In this document: one piece after another, positions 24,854 to 37,645 of the stretch | How positions within the stretch are numbered: position 1 is the first letter of the stretch | How the letters are laid out: every line of letters starts with the position of its first letter | Source: Burkholderia sp. 9120 | GTDB lineage: Bacteria > Pseudomonadota > Gammaproteobacteria > Burkholderiales > Burkholderiaceae | Direction of reading: 5' to 3' | DNA length: 64,000 nucleotides | NCBI RefSeq assembly: GCF_000745015.1 | Contig: NZ_JQNA01000001.1 | Span: 1,814,735-1,878,734 of the forward strand | Program-made: the position numbers and the translations under genes | Notes under the pieces: model-generated | The model's database searches: none | What the model saw: only the letters and a program-made list of their open reading frames with translations | Told to the model about the DNA's origin: nothing

Positions 24854-25795
24854 ATGCAGGCTATTCCTCCACCCGTGTCAGACACCTCTTCCAGCTTGCT
24901 CGCGGGCTTGCTGCCCGGGCACTTTGCCGCCGATCTGGGCTTCGCGTTCGGCAGCTTGCCGACCGGCTTGCAGTTTGTTTTCGCGGTCGTGTTCGGCCTC
25001 GTGATCGGCAGCTTCCTCAACGTGGTCGTGCATCGTGTGCCGATCATGCTGGAGCGTGCATGGCAAGAGGAAGTGCACGAAGCGACCGGCACGCCGCTCG
25101 AGGACGATACCCTGCCCGCCCGCTACAACCTGTGGGTGCCCCGCAGCGCGTGCCCGCACTGCGGCCATGTGCTCAGCGCGTGGGAGAACCTGCCGGTGCT
25201 GAGCTATCTGCTGTTACGCGGACGCTGCTCGGCCTGCAAAGCGCGCGTTAGTCCGCGCTATCCACTGATCGAAATCGCCAGCGCCGCCTGCGCGGCCGGC
25301 ACGCTTGCGCTGTACGGCCCGACCGCCACGACGCTCGCGGCGTTCGGTCTGTGCGCAGCGTTGCTGGCCATGAGCGCGATCGACATCGACACGCACCTGC
25401 TGCCGGATTCGATGACGCTGCCGCTTTTGTGGGCCGGCCTGATCGTCAATTTCAACGGCATGTTCGCCAGTCTTCACGATGCGGTGCTGGGCGCGATCTT
25501 CGGCTATCTGGCGCTGTGGGCCGTGCACTGGCTGTTCAAGCTGGTGCGCGGTGTCGAAGGCATGGGCTATGGCGATTTCAAACTGCTGGCCGCGCTCGGC
25601 GCCTGGTTCGGCTGGGCGGCTCTACCGCAGATCGTGTTGATCGCCGCGGTCAGCGGTGCGGTGGTCGGCCTCGCCGCCACGTGGCTCGGCCGCATGCGCT
25701 TCCAGGAACCGTTGCCGTTCGGGCCGTTTCTCGCGGCGGGCGGCGCTGTTACGCTGTTTGTGGGCACGCCGCTCTATCTCGCGCTGGGGGGCTGA
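24854..25795 (+). CDS. pilD: PilD prepilin peptidase/N-methyltransferase
   Basis: PilD cleaves the leader of type IV prepilins and methylates the new N-terminus. The 313-residue polytopic protein keeps the cytoplasmic zinc motif (Cys100, Cys103, Cys125, Cys128) associated with the methyltransferase part. The catalytic aspartates are in IDIDTHLLPD (about 176-185) and GYGDFKLLAALGAW (Asp241). FGLVIGSFLNVVVHRVP at the N-terminus is diagnostic. It lies 27 bp after pilC and 3 bp before coaE, a common betaproteobacterial arrangement. Confidence 0.96.
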   Translation: MQAIPPPVSDTSSSLLAGLLPGHFAADLGFAFGSLPTGLQFVFAVVFGLVIGSFLNVVVHRVPIMLERAWQEEVHEATGTPLEDDTLPARYNLWVPRSACPHCGHVLSAWENLPVLSYLLLRGRCSACKARVSPRYPLIEIASAACAAGTLALYGPTATTLAAFGLCAALLAMSAIDIDTHLLPDSMTLPLLWAGLIVNFNGMFASLHDAVLGAIFGYLALWAVHWLFKLVRGVEGMGYGDFKLLAALGAWFGWAALPQIVLIAAVSGAVVGLAATWLGRMRFQEPLPFGPFLAAGGAVTLFVGTPLYLALGG

Positions 25796-25798
25796 AAC

Positions 25799-26431
25799 AT
25801 GTTCGTCGTGGGACTGACTGGCGGTATCGGCAGTGGCAAATCGACCGTGGCGGACCTGTTCGCCGCGCACGGCGTGCCGCTCGTCGATACCGATCTGATC
25901 GCGCATCGCATCACCGCGCCGCACGGCATCGCGATGCCGCAAATCGCGGCTGAGTTCGGCGCGGAGTTCGTCGCGGCGGACGGCTCGCTCGACCGCGCCC
26001 GCATGCGCACGCTGGTATTCAGCGACGACGGCGCGCGCAAGCGGCTCGAAGGCATCACCCATCCGTTGATTCGCGCGGAGACCGAACGCGGGCAGCGCGA
26101 GGCGCGCGGGCCTTATGTGATCGTCGTCGTGCCGCTGCTGGTCGAGTCAGGCAGTTGGAAGACCCGCGTGAACCGCGTGCTGAGCGTGGATTGCAGCGTC
26201 GAGACGCAAATCTCGCGCGTGATGACCCGCAACGGCTTCAGCCGCGATCAGGTGCTGGCGATCATCGCCCGCCAGGCCACGCGCGAAGCACGCCTCGCCG
26301 CAGCCGACGACGTGATCGGTAACGACGGCGCATCGCTCGACAGTCTGCGAACGGAGGTCGACGCGCAGCATCGCGTGTATCTGTCGCTCGCCGCCGCGCA
26401 GCCGGCTAAAGCCGATGACACGGACTCGTAA
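25799..26431 (+). CDS. coaE: Dephospho-CoA kinase
   Basis: CoaE performs the last step of coenzyme A synthesis, phosphorylating the 3'-hydroxyl of dephospho-CoA in the cytoplasm. The 210-residue product has the P-loop [11 protein letters not shown] (5-15), the substrate-binding [11 protein letters not shown], and [10 protein letters not shown] in the middle. Length is usual for the family (about 200). It follows pilD by 3 bp and probably belongs to the same transcript. Confidence 0.97.
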   Translation: MFVVGLTGGIGSGKSTVADLFAAHGVPLVDTDLIAHRITAPHGIAMPQIAAEFGAEFVAADGSLDRARMRTLVFSDDGARKRLEGITHPLIRAETERGQREARGPYVIVVVPLLVESGSWKTRVNRVLSVDCSVETQISRVMTRNGFSRDQVLAIIARQATREARLAAADDVIGNDGASLDSLRTEVDAQHRVYLSLAAAQPAKADDTDS

Positions 26432-26638
26432 CGCAGGCACCGAGCGGCTACGCTCAGCTATGCCAACGAGCGCCAATCCTGTGTGCGCATTGGCCCAGCA
26501 GATGAAAACCTCATGACCCCGGCATGACGCCCGCCGCAAAGCCCATTGAACTTTGCGGCATCGCGCGAGCCGAACGACGCAGAAAACTGCCCAGAACACG
26601 TCAAAAAAATTGCGCAAGCTGTCAGGAAAAGTGCGAGA

Positions 26639-27465
<827 letters not shown>

Positions 27466-27578
27466 TGTTCGCCGGGTAAGTCGAACGTCCGTTCGACCCG
27501 CGGGGGCACGCCTTTAAAGCGGCGAGAAAAGCCCCTATATTCGTTACTTGTTCCGTTTACGATTGACCGTCTGACCGT

Positions 27579-27776
27579 ATGCCAACTTTCGTCAAATGCC
27601 CCACTTGCGGAAAGGACGTCCTCTGGACCTCTGAAAACCGCTTCCGCCCGTTCTGCTCGGACCGTTGCAAGCAGGTCGATCTCGGCGCCTGGGCCGCTGA
27701 GAAGTACAAGATCGGCGGCACCGACCAGGATGCTGTATCAGATGAATCGCCCGGCGGGGACGCCAGCTCACATTGA
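27579..27776 (+). CDS. yacG: YacG, zinc-containing DNA gyrase inhibitor
   Basis: YacG is a small zinc protein that in E. coli binds GyrB and inhibits gyrase. The 65-residue product has the diagnostic zinc knuckle C-x2-C-x15-C-x3-C (Cys7, Cys10, Cys26, Cys30) and the family motif [15 protein letters not shown]. The acidic C-terminal tail is variable in the family. It is the last gene of the rightward block and is followed by a strong terminator. Confidence 0.95.
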   Translation: MPTFVKCPTCGKDVLWTSENRFRPFCSDRCKQVDLGAWAAEKYKIGGTDQDAVSDESPGGDASSH

Positions 27777-27811
27777 GCCCGGCCGGCAAGAGCCGGCCAC
27801 CGCCAGCGCAC

Positions 27812-27849
27812 AAAAAAACGCCACGACTTTCAGGTCGTGGCGTTTTTTT
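27812..27849. terminator. Bidirectional rho-independent terminator yacG/mutT
   Basis: A 9-bp perfect stem (CGCCACGAC at 27819-27827, GTCGTGGCG at 27834-27842) with a 6-base loop is flanked by seven A on the left and seven T on the right. It can stop yacG transcription rightwards and mutT transcription leftwards. A GC hairpin at about 27780-27798 precedes it. Confidence 0.93.
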
Positions 27850-27885
27850 ACGAGCGCCGGCTTTCGCGAGCGTTTTCCCTGCTGA

Positions 27886-28314
27886 CTAGCTGGAGCTCTT
27901 CTCCGCCGCGAGCCATTCCAGCACCGGAATGGTCGCCGGCAACAACGGCGCGACGTCCGCCGGCAGCGTTTGCCAGACAAAAGCCTGACCTTCGCGGCCG
28001 TGCGGCTCGCCGGCCCACTGCGTCACCTTGCAGAAAAACAGCCGCACGTAAGCATGCGGGTAGTCGTGTTCCAGCGTATGCCACAGGTGGCACGCCTTCA
28101 CGTCGATCCCCAGTTCCTCATGCAACTCGCGCGCGAGCGCGGCCTCGACCGATTCGCCCGCTTCCAGCTTGCCGCCCGGAAACTCCCAGTAGCCTTCGTA
28201 CGGTTTGCCGACCGGGCGCTGCGCCAGCAGATAGCGCCCATCCGGCTGAATCAGCACGCCAACGGCAACTTCCGTCACCTTGCGGCCGGCGGCGTTCGTG
28301 CCAGCGTCGCTCAT
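27886..28314 (-). CDS. mutT: MutT-type Nudix hydrolase (8-oxo-dGTP diphosphatase)
   Basis: MutT hydrolyses 8-oxo-dGTP and so prevents A:T to C:G transversions. The 142-residue product carries a complete Nudix box at about 48-70 (G-x5-E-x7-REL-x-EE-x-GI), introduced by YEGYWEFPGGKLEAGES. RYLLAQRPVGKPYEGYW is typical of MutT rather than other Nudix enzymes. The start overlaps the stop of the DUF815 gene as ATGA. The gene lies near secA and yacG as in many proteobacteria, which supports the assignment. Confidence 0.92.
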   Translation of the reverse strand: MSDAGTNAAGRKVTEVAVGVLIQPDGRYLLAQRPVGKPYEGYWEFPGGKLEAGESVEAALARELHEELGIDVKACHLWHTLEHDYPHAYVRLFFCKVTQWAGEPHGREGQAFVWQTLPADVAPLLPATIPVLEWLAAEKSSS

Positions 28315-29180
28315 GCCGGGTTCTTCCGGCCGGACCAGTCGCGCGCGAACTGCCACGCCACCCGCCCCGAGCGCGAGCCGCGTTCGAGCGCCCACACCAA
28401 CGCATCGCCGCGCGCCGCCTCGACTTCGGCGTCGTCGCAACCGAAGTGCCGCAGCCAGTGGCCGATGATCGACAGGTAGTCGTCCTGTTTGAACGGATAG
28501 AAGCTGACCCACAGCCCGAAACGCTCGGACAGCGAGATCTTTTCTTCGACCAGTTCGCCAGGGTGAATCTCGCCGTCGGACGTGTGCTTGTACGTCTCGT
28601 TGTCGCTCATGTATTCGGGCAACAGATGGCGGCGGTTCGACGTCGCGTAAATCAGCACGTTGTCCGACTGCGCGGCGATCGAGCCGTCGAGCGCGACCTT
28701 CAGCGCCTTGTAGCCCGACTCGCCGTCTTCGAACGACAGGTCGTCGCAAAACACCACGAAGCGCTCCGGCCGCAGCGCGATCAGGTCGACGATATCGCCG
28801 AGATCGTGCAGGTCGTCTTTGTCCACTTCGATCAGACGCAGGCCGTCTTTCGCATAGGCGTTCAGGCAGGCCTTGATCAGCGACGACTTGCCGGTGCCGC
28901 GCGCGCCGGTCAGCAGCACGTTGTTGGCCGGCTGCTTATGCACGAATTGACGCGTGTTCTGCTCGATCAAACCTTTTTGGCGTTCGATGTTTTGCAGGTC
29001 GTCGAGCGTGATCGCCGAAATGGCCGGCACGGGCTGCAGGTAACCGCGCCCCTGGCGCTTGCGCCAGCGGAACGCCACCGCGGCCGACCAGTCGATGTCG
29101 GGTGCAGCGGGCGGAAGCATCGCTTCCAGGCGGCCGAGTACGGCTTCGGCGCGGGTCAGAAACTGTTCGAGTTTGTCCAT
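28311..29180 (-). CDS. DUF815 family ATP-binding protein
   Basis: The 289-residue protein is a P-loop ATPase of the DUF815 family, AAA-like in organisation. Walker A is GARGTGKSS (92-100) and a Walker B-like FVVFCDDLSF lies near 138-147. SNRRHLLPEYMSDNE and LSERFGLWVSFYPFKQDDYL are highly conserved in the family. The molecular role is not known. It lies between argJ and mutT, overlapping mutT by 4 bp, a conserved position in Burkholderiales. Confidence 0.9.
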   Translation of the reverse strand: MDKLEQFLTRAEAVLGRLEAMLPPAAPDIDWSAAVAFRWRKRQGRGYLQPVPAISAITLDDLQNIERQKGLIEQNTRQFVHKQPANNVLLTGARGTGKSSLIKACLNAYAKDGLRLIEVDKDDLHDLGDIVDLIALRPERFVVFCDDLSFEDGESGYKALKVALDGSIAAQSDNVLIYATSNRRHLLPEYMSDNETYKHTSDGEIHPGELVEEKISLSERFGLWVSFYPFKQDDYLSIIGHWLRHFGCDDAEVEAARGDALVWALERGSRSGRVAWQFARDWSGRKNPA

Positions 29181-29232
29181 GGCTGTGAAGTTAGCGGCCG
29201 CGAAGCCGCATCATTAACTTGATTGAACCTGG

Positions 29233-30474
29233 TTACGAACGATAGTCGGCATTGATGCTCACGTAGTCGTGCGACAGATCGCAAGTCCAGATCGTGGCTT
29301 GCGCATTGCCGCGGCCGAGTACGACACGAATGCCGATCTCGCTCTTTTTCATGACGCGCTGGCCGTCTTCTTCACGGTAGGCCGGATTGCGGCCACCGGC
29401 AGTCGCGACGAGCACGTCGTCCAGATACAGATCGATCTTGCCGACGTCGAGATCATCCACGCCGGCATAACCGATGGCGGCCAGAATGCGGCCGAGGTTC
29501 GGGTCCGATGCGTAGAAGGCCGTCTTCACGAGCGGCGAGTGGCCGATCGCATACGCGATCTGGCGGCATTCGCCGACGCTCGAGCCGCCTTCAACCTGCA
29601 CGGTCATGAATTTGGTCGCGCCTTCGCCGTCGCGCACGATCAGTTGCGCGAGGGTCTGGGCGACCTCGGTCACCGCGTCGCGCAGCGCTGCGTAAGCGGG
29701 CGAGTCGGTGGAGGTGATCGCCGGCAGGCTCGATTGGCCCGACGCGATCAGGATGAACGAATCGTTGGTCGACGTATCGCCGTCGATCGTGATGCAGTTG
29801 AACGAGCGGTCCGCCACGTGCCTGACCAGCGCGTCGAGCACGGGTTGGGCGACGGCGGCGTCGAACGCGAGGAAACCGAGCATGGTCGCCATGTTCGGCT
29901 TGATCATGCCGGCACCCTTGCTGATGCCGGTGAGCGTGACCGTGTGGCCGTCGATCGTGACTTGGCGCGAAGTGGCCTTGGGCAGCGTGTCCGTAGTCAT
30001 GATCGCCTGCGCGGCGTCGAACCAGTGCGCTTCCTTGCGGTTCGCGAGCGCCGCCGGCAGGCCGGCCTTCAGACGATCGACCGGCAGCGGTTCCAGAATC
30101 ACGCCCGTCGAAAACGGCAGCACCTGCTCCGGCGAAATGTCCGCCAGACGCGCGAGTTCCGCGCAGGTTTCGCGCGCCGCCACCATACCCGGCTCGCCGG
30201 TGCCCGCGTTGGCGTTGCCGGTGTTGATCACCAGCGCGCGGATCGGCTTGCCGCCGGCGCGCACACGCTCCAGATTCTCACGGCACACCGTGACAGGGGC
30301 CGCGCAAAAGCGGTTCTGCGTGAACACGCCGCCGACCGTGGCACCTTCGCCCACGGAAATGACGAGCACGTCCTTGCGGTTCGGCTTGCGGATATTCGCC
30401 TCCGCCCAGCCCAGCGTGACGCCGGCGATGGGATGGAGTTGAGCGGGATCGATCGAGGGGAAATTGACAGCCAT
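29233..30474 (-). CDS. argJ: ArgJ glutamate N-acetyltransferase (ornithine acetyltransferase)
   Basis: ArgJ transfers the acetyl group of N-acetylornithine to glutamate, recycling it in arginine synthesis; some versions also use acetyl-CoA. The 413-residue proenzyme cleaves itself before a Thr in [10 protein letters not shown] (Thr about 197), and that site is intact. Other family motifs are [17 protein letters not shown] and the C-terminal [17 protein letters not shown]. It has its own upstream gap of 240 bp to secA. No other arginine gene is in the window. Confidence 0.97.
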   Translation of the reverse strand: MAVNFPSIDPAQLHPIAGVTLGWAEANIRKPNRKDVLVISVGEGATVGGVFTQNRFCAAPVTVCRENLERVRAGGKPIRALVINTGNANAGTGEPGMVAARETCAELARLADISPEQVLPFSTGVILEPLPVDRLKAGLPAALANRKEAHWFDAAQAIMTTDTLPKATSRQVTIDGHTVTLTGISKGAGMIKPNMATMLGFLAFDAAVAQPVLDALVRHVADRSFNCITIDGDTSTNDSFILIASGQSSLPAITSTDSPAYAALRDAVTEVAQTLAQLIVRDGEGATKFMTVQVEGGSSVGECRQIAYAIGHSPLVKTAFYASDPNLGRILAAIGYAGVDDLDVGKIDLYLDDVLVATAGGRNPAYREEDGQRVMKKSEIGIRVVLGRGNAQATIWTCDLSHDYVSINADYRS

Positions 30475-30682
30475 GGTCGCGACCTGTCGAAGAAAATGCC
30501 GGCAGGCGCCGGCATCGGGGATAGCAAACTGATGGCTCGGGCAGAGGGCCGAACCACCGCGGAATCGACTAAAACGCGCTACTGAAAAGCGCTAGCGAAC
30601 GCGCTTCTGAAGCTCGCTACAACAATGCGCTGGATGAAGCGCAACCACCAAACGGAGCGACAAAGCGCCCGCATAAAACGAC

Positions 30683-30706
30683 GCGGCGCGCTCAGAAGCG
30701 CGCCGC
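30683..30706 (-). terminator. Probable terminator of secA
   Basis: A perfect 10-bp stem (GCGGCGCGCT at 30683-30692, AGCGCGCCGC at 30697-30706) with a 4-base loop begins 9 bp beyond the secA stop. On the - strand the stem is followed by GTCGTTTTA, a short T stretch. It lies in the argJ-secA gap, which shows no other structure. Confidence 0.6.
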
Positions 30707-30714
30707 TTTCGGCA

Positions 30715-33524
<2,810 letters not shown>

Positions 33525-33816
33525 CGGATCGGTGTCTGCGTCGCGGCTTCGGCTGGTTCGCGCCGTGCGTGATTCGTGCACGTGCGCTCCGGGGTCGGAG
33601 GGGCCTCGGCGGCTTAGTCCAAGAGTGAATTCGAATCGGGCATTTTAGCACGCGCCCCCGGCCGCGCCTGTGTCAGCGGTGAGACGGCGGCATGGCATTC
33701 CAGCCCCGCCGCGCCGACCTCCGACCGTACGCACTGAGGCGGGCTCGCGTGCATCCCGCGCGGTACAATCGCGGCGTGAACGCGCATGGGGCGCGAACAC
33801 ACCGTTACTGTCGAAC
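33525..33816. other. Divergent intergenic region secA / DUF721 gene
   Basis: This 292-bp gap separates the leftward secA and the rightward DUF721 gene and must hold promoters for both. TAAAAT read on the - strand (33642-33647) and TACAAT on the + strand (33764-33769) are possible -10 elements; neither has a convincing -35. No gene is seen. Confidence 0.4.
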
Positions 33817-34302
33817 ATGAGCCGTTTTCCGTCCTTTTCAAGGCCGCCGCCGCAGCAGTTCAAGGCGCGCCGTCCGCAGCCCGTCGCCGAGGTGCTGAAT
33901 CGCACCGATGCGTTCGCGGCCCTGCGCGCGGGCGTTGAGCAGATCGCGGCGCTGGAGAAGGATTTGCGCGCGTTGCTGCCAGACTATCTGGCCACCAGCG
34001 TGGAACCGGGCTTTATCAAAGACGGCGTGCTGGCGCTGTTCGCCGGGCACAACGCGCTCGCGGCGCGGTTGCGGCATCTCGAACCGCGGCTGTTGTCGGA
34101 TTTGCAGCAGCGCGGCTGGCACGTCAACGCGTTGCGGATTCGCGTGCGGCCGCAGCCGGCCAAGGAGCCGCCGCCGGCCAAGCAGGCGCGCATGACGCCG
34201 GTCGGCGCCGACGCGTTGCACGCGTTGAGCGAATCGCTGGCGCCGTCGCCGTTGCAGGAAGCACTGGCGAAAATGGCAGCGCGGCATCGGAGAAATCGCT
34301 GA
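33817..34302 (+). CDS. DUF721 domain protein
   Basis: The 161-residue protein fits the DUF721 (DciA-like) family. DciA proteins load replicative helicase in bacteria without DnaC; whether this shorter, basic version does so is unknown. It has LRAGVEQIAALEKDLRALLP, FIKDGVLALFAGHNALAARL and LLSDLQQRGWHVNALRIRV, then a Pro/Lys-rich tail and a short helix ending RHRRNR. The ATG at 33817 puts the conserved part at the usual position. It lies between secA and lpxC, as in other Burkholderiales. Confidence 0.85.
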   Translation: MSRFPSFSRPPPQQFKARRPQPVAEVLNRTDAFAALRAGVEQIAALEKDLRALLPDYLATSVEPGFIKDGVLALFAGHNALAARLRHLEPRLLSDLQQRGWHVNALRIRVRPQPAKEPPPAKQARMTPVGADALHALSESLAPSPLQEALAKMAARHRRNR

Positions 34303-34305
34303 AAT

Positions 34306-34334
34306 GAAAAAAGCGGCCCACTGGGCCGCTTTTT
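34306..34334. terminator. Bidirectional terminator between DUF721 gene and lpxC
   Basis: An 8-bp stem (AGCGGCCC at 34312-34319, GGGCCGCT at 34323-34330, loop ACT) is flanked by A-runs on the left and T-runs on the right. It begins right after the DUF721 stop and lies about 38 bp beyond the lpxC stop, so it can end both convergent transcripts. Confidence 0.9.
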
Positions 34335-34371
34335 CGTTGCTGCCGCGGGCTCGAAGGCCCGAAGGAATGCG

Positions 34372-35289
34372 TTATGCAAACGCCGTCTGCGTTTCATACG
34401 CGAAGCCGCGCGGCGCCTTCTGCGTGTCGTCGAAGGTGACGATTTCGTACGCGTCTTCATGCGCGAGCAACTCGCGCAGCAACGCGTTGTTCAGGCCGTG
34501 GCCCGACTTGTACGCGTCGTACGAAGCCAACAACGGATGGCCGATCACATACAGATCGCCGATCGCGTCGAGCATCTTGTGCTTTACGAACTCGTCGTCG
34601 TAGCGCAGACCGTCGTTGTTCAGAATGCGGTATTCGTCGAGCACGATCGCGTTGTCCATGCTGCCGCCGCGCGCCAGACCGAGTTCACGCATCATTTCCA
34701 CTTCATGCGCAAAGCCGAACGTACGCGCACGGGCGATTTCGCGCACATACGACGTATTGGCGAAATCCACTTCCAGCGACTGGCCGGTTTTATCCACCGC
34801 CGGATGACGGAAGTCAATCGTGAATTTGAGCTTGAAACCAAAGTACGGATCGAGACGCGCGAATTTATCGCCGTCACGAATTTCGACCGGCTTGGTGACC
34901 TTGATGAATTTCTTCGCCGCGTTCTGCTCTTCAATCCCCGCCGACTGAATCAGAAACACGAATGAACCGGCGCTGCCGTCCATGATCGGGATTTCTTCAG
35001 CGGTGACGTCGACGTAAAGATTGTCGATGCCAAGACCGGCGCAGGCGGACATCAAATGTTCGATCGTCGAAACGCGCGCGCCGTCTTTCTGCAATACCGA
35101 AGCCAGACGCGTATCGCCGATCGACAAAGCCGACGCGGGAATGTCCACCGGCGTGGGCAAATCCACGCGTGAAAACACAATGCCGGTGTCTGCCGCCGCC
35201 GGGCGAAGCGTCAATTCGACCTTACGGCCGGAATGCACGCCGATGCCGACGGTCTTAACGATCTGTTTAATAGTGCGCTGCTTCAGCAT
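34372..35289 (-). CDS. lpxC: LpxC, UDP-3-O-acyl-N-acetylglucosamine deacetylase
   Basis: LpxC catalyses the committed zinc-dependent deacetylation in lipid A synthesis. The 305-residue product has [20 protein letters not shown] at the start, the zinc His in STIEHLMSA (His78) and the second zinc site HKMLDAIGD (His237, Asp241). Length matches the family. It is separated from ftsZ by a peroxiredoxin gene, unlike E. coli where ftsZ and lpxC are adjacent. Confidence 0.97.
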   Translation of the reverse strand: MLKQRTIKQIVKTVGIGVHSGRKVELTLRPAAADTGIVFSRVDLPTPVDIPASALSIGDTRLASVLQKDGARVSTIEHLMSACAGLGIDNLYVDVTAEEIPIMDGSAGSFVFLIQSAGIEEQNAAKKFIKVTKPVEIRDGDKFARLDPYFGFKLKFTIDFRHPAVDKTGQSLEVDFANTSYVREIARARTFGFAHEVEMMRELGLARGGSMDNAIVLDEYRILNNDGLRYDDEFVKHKMLDAIGDLYVIGHPLLASYDAYKSGHGLNNALLRELLAHEDAYEIVTFDDTQKAPRGFAYETQTAFA

Positions 35290-35345
35290 GGTGATCTTCT
35301 ATTCGATTGAAAATCCCAATCGGGGCTTTTTGTTCCATAGCACGA

Positions 35346-35351
35346 ATTATA
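35346..35351 (-). promoter_or_regulatory. Consensus -10 box upstream of lpxC
   Basis: On the - strand a perfect TATAAT lies 57 bp before the lpxC ATG in the 277-bp gap to the peroxiredoxin gene. No clear TTGACA-like -35 is present at 16-18 bp, so the assignment is tentative. Confidence 0.45.
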
Positions 35352-35566
35352 CTCCAATACCCTATGGAGCGTCTTTGCGCGGAACGTATCAATCTGTTTC
35401 GCTGCATTACCCCGGGGGCGCCAATCAGGGAAAGCGTGACGGGCCGATATCCGGAACGGAGGCGTTTCCGGTCATCGGCCCGCGTAACGGCCTGTCACAA
35501 AAGCGTCTTATCGACCGTTGCCCTGCCACAACATGCGCTCGGGGCGAAGGTCGGGACGCCGCGTAA

Positions 35567-36070
35567 CTAGCTCAACGTTGCGAGGATACTCCCTGCATCG
35601 CTAACCTCGAATTTGCCGGCAGCCTCGACGTTCAACGTCTTGACCACGCCGTCGTCGACCACCATCGCGTAGCGCTGGGAACGGATTCCCATGCCGCGCG
35701 CCGACAAATCCTGCTCGAGACCAAGCGCCCGAGTGAAAGCCGCACTGCCGTCCGCCATCATGCGCACCTTGCCCGAGGCGTGCTGATCGCGTCCCCACGC
35801 GCCCATTACGAACGCGTCGTTGACGGACACGCACCAGATTTCGTCGATGCCCGCCGCGCGCAACTGCTCGGCGTGCCCGACATAGCCCGGTACGTGTTTG
35901 GCCGAACAGGTCGGCGTGAAGGCGCCCGGCAACCCGAAGATCACCACGCGCTTACCCGCCGTCTGCTCGCGCACGTCGAAGCTGTTAGGCCCGATCGTGC
36001 AGCCCGCCCGCTCGTCTTCGATCAACTCGAAGAGCGTCGCGTCGGGCAGCTTGTCACCTGTCTGAATCAT
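35567..36070 (-). CDS. Prx5-type peroxiredoxin
   Basis: The 167-residue product belongs to the AhpC/TSA redoxin family, Prx5 subgroup, which reduces hydrogen peroxide and organic peroxides. The peroxidatic Cys is Cys55 in PGAFTPTCSAKHVPGY; other cysteines are Cys24 and Cys80. No glutaredoxin domain is fused, so an external thiol donor is needed. It sits between ftsZ (251 bp upstream) and lpxC (277 bp downstream) on the same strand, an arrangement typical of Burkholderia but absent from E. coli. It may be transcribed with ftsZ. Confidence 0.93.
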   Translation of the reverse strand: MIQTGDKLPDATLFELIEDERAGCTIGPNSFDVREQTAGKRVVIFGLPGAFTPTCSAKHVPGYVGHAEQLRAAGIDEIWCVSVNDAFVMGAWGRDQHASGKVRMMADGSAAFTRALGLEQDLSARGMGIRSQRYAMVVDDGVVKTLNVEAAGKFEVSDAGSILATLS

Positions 36071-36321
36071 GCTCAGTCCTTTGCATCGATGCGAAGCACG
36101 CTCGCACGCTGTCGTGTCGCAGTGAAGTCAATCGCGCCAGCCCTAACACCGGCTGCGCGCCCCGGCAACAGTCGCCCACTCCGCTTCGCGAATCCGAAGA
36201 GGGCAGTTGTCCTTGCCGCGAATCTAACGATACGCGGCCTGTTCGCCGTTCACCCGCCACGCTCGTGCATTCGTCCGCCAGCGCTTCCAGAAGAAGCGCG
36301 GCAACGAAAGCCTGCTCGCGC

Positions 36322-37524
36322 TCAGTCCGCCTGCTTGCGCAGGAACGCCGGAATGTCGTACGTGTCGACGCCCTTTTCCTGCAGCGCCTGCACATGCGAA
36401 GCCGCCGTGTCGCGCGAGGTGCGCCACACTGCCGGCGTATCCAGCGCGCCGTAGTCTGCGGTGCTCGCGTGCGACGTCGACGGTGCGTACGCAGCGTGCT
36501 GCATCGTGCTGATCGGCTGGTTGTCGGTGCCGGTGCGCAGCAGCGTCATCGGTGCCGATTGCTGCTTCTTCGCTGCACGGCCCAGACCCGTTGCCACGAC
36601 CGTCACGCGCAGCGCGTCGCCCATTGCGTCGTCATAAACAGCGCCGAAGATCACCGTGGCGTCTTCCGCCGCGTAGCTCTTGATGGTGTTCATCACTTCA
36701 CGCGTTTCCGACAGACGCAGCGAACGGCTCGACGTGATGTTGACCAGCACGCCGCGTGCGCCCGACAGATCCACGCCTTCCAGCAGCGGGCTGGCGACAG
36801 CCTGCTCGGCGGCCAGACGCGCGCGATCGACGCCGGCAACCGTCGCCGTGCCCATCATCGCCTTGCCCTGCTCGCCCATCACCGTCTTCACGTCTTCGAA
36901 GTCGACGTTCACCAGACCGTCGACGTTGATGATTTCCGCGATGCCGGCAACTGCGTTGTTCAGAACGTCGTCTGCGCACTGGAAGCACTTGTCCATCTCG
37001 GCGTCATCGCCCATCACCTCGAACAGCTTGTCGTTCAGAACGACGATCAGCGAGTCGACGTGATCCTCCAGTTGCTGCGAACCGGCTTCTGCCACACGCA
37101 TGCGCTTGCCGCCTTCGAACTCGAACGGCTTGCTGACCACGCCAACGGTCAAGATACCCATTTCCTTGGCGATCTGCGCGACCACCGGTGCGGCACCTGT
37201 ACCCGTGCCGCCGCCCATACCGGCCGTGATGAAGACCATGTGCGCGCCGCGCAGTGCGTCGGCGATGCGTTCACGGGCTTCTTCCGCTGCCGCGCGGCCC
37301 ATTTCCGGCTTGGCGCCAGCGCCCAGACCCGTGTTGCCGAGCTGGATCACCGCAGTGGCGCGCGAACGCGACAGAGCCTGCGCGTCCGTGTTCATCACGA
37401 TGAAGTCGACGCCTTGCACGCCTTTGTTGATCATGTGCTGAACGGCATTGCCGCCAGCGCCACCTACTCCGACCACCTTGATGATGGTGCCGTTCGTTTC
37501 GGTTTCCAGCATCTGGAATTCCAT
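36322..37524 (-). CDS. ftsZ: FtsZ, tubulin-like division ring protein
   Basis: FtsZ polymerises with GTP into the Z-ring at midcell. The 400-residue product has the tubulin signature GGGTGTG (104-110), the N-terminal GVGGAGGNAVQHM, a variable linker and the conserved C-terminal peptide DIPAFLRKQAD that binds FtsA, ZipA and ZapD. A strong ribosome binding site GGAGG lies just before the ATG. It is the last gene of the dcw cluster, 121 bp after ftsA. Confidence 0.98.
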   Translation of the reverse strand: MEFQMLETETNGTIIKVVGVGGAGGNAVQHMINKGVQGVDFIVMNTDAQALSRSRATAVIQLGNTGLGAGAKPEMGRAAAEEARERIADALRGAHMVFITAGMGGGTGTGAAPVVAQIAKEMGILTVGVVSKPFEFEGGKRMRVAEAGSQQLEDHVDSLIVVLNDKLFEVMGDDAEMDKCFQCADDVLNNAVAGIAEIINVDGLVNVDFEDVKTVMGEQGKAMMGTATVAGVDRARLAAEQAVASPLLEGVDLSGARGVLVNITSSRSLRLSETREVMNTIKSYAAEDATVIFGAVYDDAMGDALRVTVVATGLGRAAKKQQSAPMTLLRTGTDNQPISTMQHAAYAPSTSHASTADYGALDTPAVWRTSRDTAASHVQALQEKGVDTYDIPAFLRKQAD

Positions 37525-37645
37525 GTTGCCTCCGTCAAGATAAAAAATTTACAGCCACTCGGCCGTTATTCGGCAGGAGATCGGGCAACCCCCTGTCGCG
37601 CGCCGGCCGCCGGCACCAGCGCGAGTTTTTTTTAAAGCGAAATCG

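Noticed and set aside
27837..29222. 461-codon + strand open frame opposite mutT and the DUF815 gene
   Set aside because: It begins inside the terminator and runs antisense to two conserved genes; no independent coding evidence.
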